This document shows, piece by piece, positions 7,230 through 11,442 of a stretch of 11,442 bases of DNA (position 1 is its first letter; each line of letters opens with the position of its first letter). Under the pieces are notes generated by a model. It ran no database searches, was not told the DNA's origin, and saw nothing but the letters and a program-made list of their open reading frames with translations. This DNA comes from JANJWP01 sp964540725 (GTDB lineage: Bacteria > Patescibacteriota > Gracilibacteria > BD1-5 > UBA2023). The translations under genes were made by a program, and so were the position numbers. The stretch is taken from assembly GCA_964540725.1 (NCBI GenBank), contig CAZINU010000022.1, positions 1-11,442 of the forward strand, in the 5' to 3' direction.

Positions 7230-9182
7230 TTACCGGATGACGATCCGTCCGTCGGAAACCTCGAACCGAATCTGGTATGCCCCGACGTCGGTCGTCGCGA
7301 AGACCGTTCCGTCCTTCGGTACGTGGATGGCACGGACCGTATCGTCGACCACTTCGATCTGCCCGACGTACCGGAGGGATTTTACGTCCTTGTAATTCCG
7401 GGAATCCGGCTCGAAGATCCAGATGCGGTTTTCGAGAACCATGTAGACGTAGTTGGCGTTCGGCGAAACGGTGAGCTTCGGGGGGTCGTTTTCGGAAGTG
7501 AGGGCGTATCCTTCCGGAAGGCCGTTCAGGATGACCGAACGTTCCGAATAGTTCGGAGTGGAGAAGACCCGGTCGACGGTCAAATCCTTTTTCAAGACGT
7601 AGAACGCTCCGTCGATGGCGACGTCGAGCGCCGGAGACGCCTGGTATTTCTGACTCTCGAAAACCGACGTTTTCGCGGAAAAACCGTTCACGCCCGGCTT
7701 GTGTTTGTAAACCTGGCTTCCGTCCGCGGAAAGGAGGTAGAGGTTGGAATTGAAGGTCTTGATGGCCTGGCCGGCTTCCCACGTCCGTTGGCCTTCGACG
7801 TTGACGTACGAGAATTCGCCTTTGGAAAAGCGGAGAACGCGGTTCGTTTTCGTAAGGACGTAGATAACGCCCTCGGCGGTCGCGTCGGCCGAAACGGCTT
7901 CTTCGCCGTCGGGGTACGCGGACGATTTCGGTTCCGATCCTTTCAGATACGGGCCGACGATGCCGTTTTTTCCGACGAAGTAGTATTTTTTCGCGACCTC
8001 GAACACGCCGACTGGTCCGAATTCCCGGTTTTGAAAGGCGTATTCGGTTTCGTGCGTCTTCGGGTCGAACGACTCGATGCCGTTCATCTGTTTTTTCAAT
8101 ACCGAGATAGTGTCGAGCAGCCGCTTGACGTCGTTCAGGTACACGCCCTTTCCGCGAACTTCGAAGATGAGGTCTTCGGCCCGTTTTAAACTCTCCTTGA
8201 ACGCTTCGCGGTTGGCGAGGTCCTTTCCGGCCTTCTCGACGATGAGCTGCGCTTCGATGAGGCGGTTCCGATATTCTTCGGGGACGGCGGTGTCGGTCTT
8301 TTGGCTGAAAAGGGAAGCGGCGGTTCCGTAGAGGAGGACGATGGAAACGAGGATTCCGAGTCCGAACGCCGCGGTCCGGACTCTCGGATCTTTCCAAATC
8401 GGAGCGTTCCGGACGGTCTCGACGGCGTTTTTCAAGGCCGGCATTTCGGCGGCTCGGGCGTATGCTGCGTCAAAAGCCCGGCGGATGGCCGGGACGGCCA
8501 TCTCGGCCGCGCGTTTTGCGAACGCTACGGCCCGGTCGGCCACGGGGGAGCCGGTTCCCGGAACGGAAGTCGGTTCGGTCGCCGTTCCGGCGACCGCGAT
8601 GCAGTCGATGGTTCGGTTTCCGGCTTCCCGGCGGATGAGGTTTTCGATGGCGAGCCGTTTTTCTTGGTCGCGTCCGGCCGACGAGAGTTCGAACACGTCG
8701 TCTTCGGTCAGGTAATCGAGCAGGTCGGCGTTCGCTACGTACACGGCGTCCGGAAACCGGACGCTTCCCGAGGATACGTACGAGAATTCGGTCGTGTCCG
8801 ATCCCATGCCGAGGGCGATATCTTCGATGCGTCCGCCCCGAACGAGGTAGACGTTGTAATTTCCGAGAACGGAGAAATGGATGTCGTCGGAATCGATGGC
8901 CGCGAGGAAAACCCGAACCGAATCGGCGGCCATGGCGCCCACGGCCCGGAGGTGTCGGTTGAGACGGTCGAGAACGAACGAAAAATACGACGCGGTGTCG
9001 TCGGCTTTTCCGGCGTCGGCAACGGCGTCCACGATCGCTCCTTCCATGAGCGAAATGACGTGCGGCTTGGACGATTCGATTTGGAAGAGGATGTGCCGGT
9101 CGTCGTCGACCCGGATTTTTTTCGTAACGACGGAGGCGCCGGACGTTTCGGAAACGTGCCGGAACAGGCTGACTTGGAGCAT
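7230..9182 (-). CDS. Membrane protein with degenerate PP2C-like domain and propeller-like exterior
   Basis: 650 residues. Residues 1-200 follow a PP2C (Ser/Thr phosphatase) pattern, but the metal-binding aspartates appear replaced: GNYNVYLVRGG (107-117) where the family has GDSRxYLxRxG, and ANADLLDYL (150-158) where it has SDGLxDxL; RTIDCIAVAG (190-199) corresponds to the final DN motif. It is probably an inactive pseudophosphatase. A linker follows, then one membrane helix (about 269-292), a helical/coiled-coil stretch (300-370), and a beta-repeat exterior (about 375-650) with propeller-like blades (VIYVLTKTNRVLRF, LYLLSADGSQVYK, FYVLKKDLTVDRVF, VYMVLENRIWIFEP). It could relay or scaffold an envelope signal; this is inference. 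The ATG at 9182 was chosen because the frame upstream runs into the promoter. It ends in TAA, 10 bases before recO. Confidence 0.85.
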   Translation of the reverse strand: MLQVSLFRHVSETSGASVVTKKIRVDDDRHILFQIESSKPHVISLMEGAIVDAVADAGKADDTASYFSFVLDRLNRHLRAVGAMAADSVRVFLAAIDSDDIHFSVLGNYNVYLVRGGRIEDIALGMGSDTTEFSYVSSGSVRFPDAVYVANADLLDYLTEDDVFELSSAGRDQEKRLAIENLIRREAGNRTIDCIAVAGTATEPTSVPGTGSPVADRAVAFAKRAAEMAVPAIRRAFDAAYARAAEMPALKNAVETVRNAPIWKDPRVRTAAFGLGILVSIVLLYGTAASLFSQKTDTAVPEEYRNRLIEAQLIVEKAGKDLANREAFKESLKRAEDLIFEVRGKGVYLNDVKRLLDTISVLKKQMNGIESFDPKTHETEYAFQNREFGPVGVFEVAKKYYFVGKNGIVGPYLKGSEPKSSAYPDGEEAVSADATAEGVIYVLTKTNRVLRFSKGEFSYVNVEGQRTWEAGQAIKTFNSNLYLLSADGSQVYKHKPGVNGFSAKTSVFESQKYQASPALDVAIDGAFYVLKKDLTVDRVFSTPNYSERSVILNGLPEGYALTSENDPPKLTVSPNANYVYMVLENRIWIFEPDSRNYKDVKSLRYVGQIEVVDDTVRAIHVPKDGTVFATTDVGAYQIRFEVSDGRIVIR

Positions 9183-9211
9183 GGTGCGTTGGATGTGGAA
9201 TCGTACCTCCG

Positions 9212-9239
9212 AATGTAGCGATTTCGCACGGCCCGTCAA
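9212..9239 (-). promoter_or_regulatory. Candidate sigma70-type promoter of the pseudo-PP2C/recO unit
   Basis: On the minus strand, TTGACG (9234-9239; five of six consensus bases) and TACATT (9212-9217) are spaced by 16. Transcription would start near 9205, about 22 bases before the ATG at 9182. It sits just after the upstream gene's terminator, so this unit is transcribed independently. Confidence 0.65.
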
Positions 9240-9266
9240 GGCGACGTTCGGGGCTTCCGAAAACGA

Positions 9267-9294
9267 AAGACGCCCCCGGGCGAGGGGGCGTCTT
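9267..9294 (-). terminator. Rho-independent terminator of the 9299-9676 gene
   Basis: A perfect 11-bp stem (9267-9277 with 9284-9294) with a 6-base loop (GGGCGA), 4 bases after the TAA of the coiled-coil gene. On the minus strand it is followed by a broken T-rich tract (TCGTTTTCGG). Confidence 0.85.
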
Positions 9295-9298
9295 CGGC

Positions 9299-9676
9299 TT
9301 AGATGTTGTTCAGCATGTTGAGAATGTCTTCAGTATCGTCTTTCTTCGAATCTTCCGCCTCGGCCTTCTGGACCTTTTTGCGGTTTTCCTGAGTCTGGAA
9401 TTCCTGCCACTCGATGAGGTGTTTTTCGTTCAGGTTCTTGATTTCCTCTTGGTAGCGGAGCTCGAGTTCCTCCAGTTTTCGGCGCTCGGTTTCGAGAATG
9501 TCGAAGAGGCGGTCGACCTGTTCGTCGGTCATCGACGGAAGAATGTCGAACCAGTACTGTTTCTCGTTATTGTCCATGCTCTCCGTTGCCAAAACGAGCT
9601 TGACGAGCTCGGGGTATGCGGTCTGGATCTCTTCGAGAATGGTAAACGTGTGGCCGTCCTTTACTACCTGCGCCAT
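9299..9676 (-). CDS. Small coiled-coil protein of unknown function
   Basis: 125 residues, cytoplasmic by appearance: no signal peptide or membrane segment. An N-terminal helical domain (about 10-60) carries EEIQTAYPELVKLVL, TESMDNNEKQYWFDILPSM and DEQVDRLFDILETER. A charged coiled-coil helix (about 60-105; ERRKLEELELRYQEEIKNL) follows, then a Lys/Glu/Asp linker and a terminal amphipathic segment, TEDILNMLNNI, that looks like a short docking helix. No enzymatic motif is visible. The architecture suggests an adaptor or scaffold; this is inference only. It is transcribed alone: a TATAAT promoter at 9712-9717, a leader of about 29 bases, and a strong terminator at 9267-9294. The ATG at 9676 has no Shine-Dalgarno. 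It ends in TAA. Confidence 0.85.
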   Translation of the reverse strand: MAQVVKDGHTFTILEEIQTAYPELVKLVLATESMDNNEKQYWFDILPSMTDEQVDRLFDILETERRKLEELELRYQEEIKNLNEKHLIEWQEFQTQENRKKVQKAEAEDSKKDDTEDILNMLNNI

Positions 9677-9711
9677 GGGATGCCTGCGGTAAGATTAAAA
9701 CTGTCCAAACC

Positions 9712-9739
9712 ATTATAGGCGATTCTTCCCAAAATACAA
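9712..9739 (-). promoter_or_regulatory. Candidate promoter of the coiled-coil gene
   Basis: A perfect TATAAT (9712-9717) on the minus strand with a weak TTGTAT -35 box (9734-9739) 16 bases upstream. Transcription would start near 9705. The area is A/T-rich, in contrast to the coding sequence. Confidence 0.55.
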
Positions 9740-9744
9740 AAGGT

Positions 9745-9772
9745 TTGAATTTCCGAATTTCCCCGATACAGT
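9745..9772 (+). promoter_or_regulatory. Candidate promoter of the Mur-ligase-like gene
   Basis: TTGAAT (9745-9750) and TACAGT (9767-9772) with a 16-base spacer on the plus strand; each matches consensus at four of six bases. The start would lie near 9779, leaving only about 15 bases before the ATG at 9794. It is divergent from the coiled-coil gene promoter. Confidence 0.35.
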
Positions 9773-9793
9773 ATCCCGGTTTTCCGCCCCTCC

Positions 9794-11095
9794 ATGAAAA
9801 CCCTCATACTCCGCGTCCTGCACCTCCTCGCGAGGAGCGTGATCGAGCGGCACCGTCCCTTCGTCGTCGGCGTGACCGGCACCGTCGGAAAGACGACCAC
9901 CACGCACTTCGTCTACGACTTCCTCCACTCGCTCTACGGCGAGACCGTCTACATGTCGCCGCACAACTACAATGGCGAATTCGGCCTCCCGTTCACGATT
10001 CTGGGCGTCCGCTCCCCCCATTCCAACCCGCTTCTTTGGGTGTGGGTTTTCGTAAAGGGCGTCGCTCGGCTCTTCGATCGGAAATATCCGAAATACCTGG
10101 TACTCGAGTACGGTATCGACCATCCGGGCGAAATGCGCTCGCTGCTCGACGTCGTGAAGCCCGACGTTGGCATTCTCCTGAACGTTTCGAAGAACCACGT
10201 CGCCAATTTCCCTTCGTTCGCCGATTACGTCGCCGAGAAGCTCTTGCTCGCCGAGTCGTGCGGCCGTCTCGTATACAATGCCGACGACGCCATTATCGCG
10301 AACGGGGTGTCCGAGGGCGTGAAGGAACGGGGCGTGTCTTTTTCCGTAAAAAAGAAGGTCTCGAGCGTGTACGTGCGGTCGGTAAGTTCGAAAATCGACG
10401 GAATTTCCTTCGACGTCTGCTCGGGCGAAAATTGCGCTACCGCGCACTTCCCGGTCGTCGGATCGTATCAGGCGTACAACCTCCTCCCGGTCTTCGCGCT
10501 CGGCATCGAAATGGGGCGCGACCTCCACGACGTCGTAACGCACCTGTCCGACGTGCATCCGCAGAAGGGGAGGGGGTCCGTTTTGAAAGGCGTGAAAGAA
10601 GGCGTCATCATCGACGGAAGCTATAACGGTGGGTTCGCCGCGATGGTCGGCGGCCTCGAGTCGCTCGCGGAAACTCCCGAGGAATATGCCCGAATCTGCT
10701 TCTTGGGGGACATGCGCGAGCTCGGAAACGAATCGCGGGCCCTCCACGAGGAATTGGCCGACAAGATCGTCGAATGCCATCCCGACGCGGTCGTGCTCGT
10801 CGGCGAAGAGATGCGGAAATACGTATATCCCAAACTGAAAGAATCCTTGGGCGAAGACCGGGTTCGCTCGCACCTTTCCAGCCGTATTGCCGGAATTCGC
10901 GTCCGCGAGGCCATCATGGCGATCGAACGTCCGCCCGTCGTGTTCGTGAAAGGAAGCCAAACCAACGTATATATGGAAGAGGGGATCAAAGAATTCCTCT
11001 TCGATCTTCGCGATACCGAGAAGCTTTGTCGGCAGTCGCCGCGGTGGATGAAGATTAAGAACCATTTTTTCGACACCATCGTCGCCGCGGAGTAA
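9794..11095 (+). CDS. MurF-like Mur ligase family protein lacking the N-terminal substrate domain
   Basis: 433 residues with the ATP-binding central domain and C-terminal domain of Mur ligases. The P-loop GTVGKTTTT is at 29-37. A YLVLEYGIDHPGEM segment (Glu105) matches the acidic motif of MurF-type enzymes. NVSKNH (130-135) and AEKLLL (Lys149) occupy the metal/carbamoyl-lysine region. The C-terminal part has QKGRGS (257-262), DGSYNG (274-279), LGDMRELG (304-311) with His318, and FVKGS (384-388). MurF joins D-Ala-D-Ala to the peptidoglycan precursor, but this protein starts directly at the P-loop domain and lacks the roughly 80-100 residue UDP-sugar-binding domain, so its substrate may differ and I give no murF symbol. 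It may still act in envelope amide-bond formation. It ends in TAA, with a palindromic repeat array downstream. No Shine-Dalgarno is seen. Confidence 0.85.
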   Translation: MKTLILRVLHLLARSVIERHRPFVVGVTGTVGKTTTTHFVYDFLHSLYGETVYMSPHNYNGEFGLPFTILGVRSPHSNPLLWVWVFVKGVARLFDRKYPKYLVLEYGIDHPGEMRSLLDVVKPDVGILLNVSKNHVANFPSFADYVAEKLLLAESCGRLVYNADDAIIANGVSEGVKERGVSFSVKKKVSSVYVRSVSSKIDGISFDVCSGENCATAHFPVVGSYQAYNLLPVFALGIEMGRDLHDVVTHLSDVHPQKGRGSVLKGVKEGVIIDGSYNGGFAAMVGGLESLAETPEEYARICFLGDMRELGNESRALHEELADKIVECHPDAVVLVGEEMRKYVYPKLKESLGEDRVRSHLSSRIAGIRVREAIMAIERPPVVFVKGSQTNVYMEEGIKEFLFDLRDTEKLCRQSPRWMKIKNHFFDTIVAAE

Positions 11096-11217
11096 AAACC
11101 GCTGGAAAGCGTCGGACTCCGCGTTCCGCTCTCCGCGCCTCGGTCGCCGTACGTAAAAAGTACGGCTCCCCTCGGTGCTCGACCGTCGCGCGGATTCCTC
11201 GCTTTCGAGCGGTTTTT
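11094..11217. terminator. Long imperfect palindrome with U tract, probable terminator of the Mur-like gene
   Basis: The ends are inverted repeats: 11094-11111 and 11200-11217 match at 17 of 18 positions, putting A5 at the left and T5 at the right. Each end also folds alone as CGCT/AGCG with a tetraloop (GGAA on the left, TTCG on the right). The centre forms GCCGTAC/GTACGGC (11146-11152 with 11160-11166) around GTAAAAA. The region could terminate transcription from both sides. Confidence 0.55.
11116..11216. repeat. Tandem palindromic repeat, copy 1
   Basis: 101 bases identical to 11235-11335 (period 119). Contains the central hairpin GCCGTAC-GTAAAAA-GTACGGC and ends with a TTCG-tetraloop hairpin plus T tract. 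Non-coding by position and structure. Confidence 0.9.
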
Positions 11218-11233
11218 CCGGGTTCGCGCCCGG
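11218..11233. repeat. Spacer hairpin between the repeat copies
   Basis: CCGGG (11218-11222) and CCCGG (11229-11233) form a 5-bp perfect stem around TTCGCG. It fills almost the whole 18-base gap between the two repeat copies. Confidence 0.5.
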
Positions 11234-11234
11234 A

Positions 11235-11335
11235 ACTCCGCGTTCCGCTCTCCGCGCCTCGGTCGCCGTACGTAAAAAGTACGGCTCCCCTCGGTGCTCG
11301 ACCGTCGCGCGGATTCCTCGCTTTCGAGCGGTTTT
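11235..11335. repeat. Tandem palindromic repeat, copy 2
   Basis: 101 bases with no mismatch to 11116-11216 by direct reading. The T tract is shorter (four T) and the left A-tract arm is absent, so only the core was duplicated. Confidence 0.9.
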
Positions 11336-11345
11336 CGTTCCCCCG

Positions 11346-11378
11346 ACTCGCTTCGCGCTCGCCGTACGTAAAAGCACG
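11346..11378. repeat. Decayed third partial copy of the repeat
   Basis: Begins ACTCGCTTCGCGCTCG in place of the repeat's start, then keeps GCCGTACGTAAAA (11361-11373) followed by GCACG instead of GTACG. The stem is damaged on its right side. Confidence 0.55.
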
Positions 11379-11390
11379 GTCCGTTCGACG

Positions 11391-11442
11391 AAAGATTCAA
11401 GAATAAAAGCGGACACTTTTAAGGGAATAGTTCGGTAATGGC
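11391..11442 (+). other. Non-coding tail, possible start of a next gene at the edge
   Basis: An A-rich stretch after the repeats. An ATG at 11438-11440 follows AAGGGA by 11 bases, which is too long for a convincing ribosome site, and only five bases remain. Nothing else recognisable. Confidence 0.15.

Noticed and set aside
6641..7333. Longer recO from an ATG at 7333
   Set aside because: It would overlap the upstream gene by about 100 bases. The added Arg/Ser-rich residues match the shadow of that gene, and the RecO fold begins at the GTG at 7219.
9205..9210. GGAGGT on the minus strand as a Shine-Dalgarno for the pseudo-PP2C gene
   Set aside because: It is 22 bases from the ATG, far beyond working spacing, and lies at the predicted transcript start.
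9183..9239. Longer pseudo-PP2C protein starting at TTG 9239
   Set aside because: That TTG is part of the TTGACG -35 box of the likely promoter, and transcription would start downstream of it.
11116..11378. CRISPR array
   Set aside because: The repeat unit is 101 bases with an 18-base gap, only two full copies, and no cas gene is nearby.
9713..11416. A 567-codon minus-strand frame opposite the Mur-like gene, running into the repeats
   Set aside because: The sense frame has all the Mur ligase motifs. The antisense product contains the translated repeat twice and looks compositionally random.

Overview
The window looks like a piece of a Candidate Phyla Radiation (Patescibacteria) genome that reads UGA as glycine (NCBI code 25, known from Gracilibacteria/BD1-5 and Absconditabacteria/SR1). 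Four UGA codons interrupt otherwise continuous frames. Two of them fall on the conserved glycines of a prepilin peptidase: the G of the N-terminal GSF motif, and the glycine of a later membrane segment. Every gene whose 3' end is in the window ends in TAA; none ends in TGA or TAG. The base composition is GC-rich by eye (not counted), UGA is rare (4 in about 3,490 codons), and no gene start has a Shine-Dalgarno sequence at normal spacing. Under the standard code the peptidase falls into three pieces, the PKD protein into two, and the FecR-like protein loses its tail.

Layout. On the plus strand, bases 2-190 are the charged C-terminus of a truncated gene. Bases 210-2621 encode an 803-residue three-pass membrane protein with PKD-type repeats, read through a UGA. 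A strong two-sided hairpin terminator (2669-2700) ends this block and the converging minus-strand block. The minus strand, in transcription order from 9676 down to 2701, carries: a small coiled-coil protein; an inactive-looking PP2C-like domain joined to a membrane segment and a propeller-like exterior; a short RecO; the prepilin peptidase (two UGA codons); a conserved-looking unknown protein; a FecR-like membrane protein; and a minor pilin. Promoter and terminator signals divide this run into at least four transcripts. A promoter region at 9677-9793 separates it from a plus-strand Mur-ligase-like gene (9794-11095). The last 350 bases hold two tandem palindromic elements with a 119-bp period and a decayed third copy.

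How the genes fit together. The prepilin peptidase and the pilin belong to a type IV pilus/pseudopilus pathway. The PKD protein and FecR-like protein are anchored envelope proteins with Ig-like exteriors, and the pseudo-PP2C protein could sense or scaffold across the membrane. Together with the Mur-type ligase this reads as a cell-envelope and surface-appendage neighbourhood of a small-genome, probably host-attached bacterium. The lifestyle is inferred from the group, not seen in the sequence.
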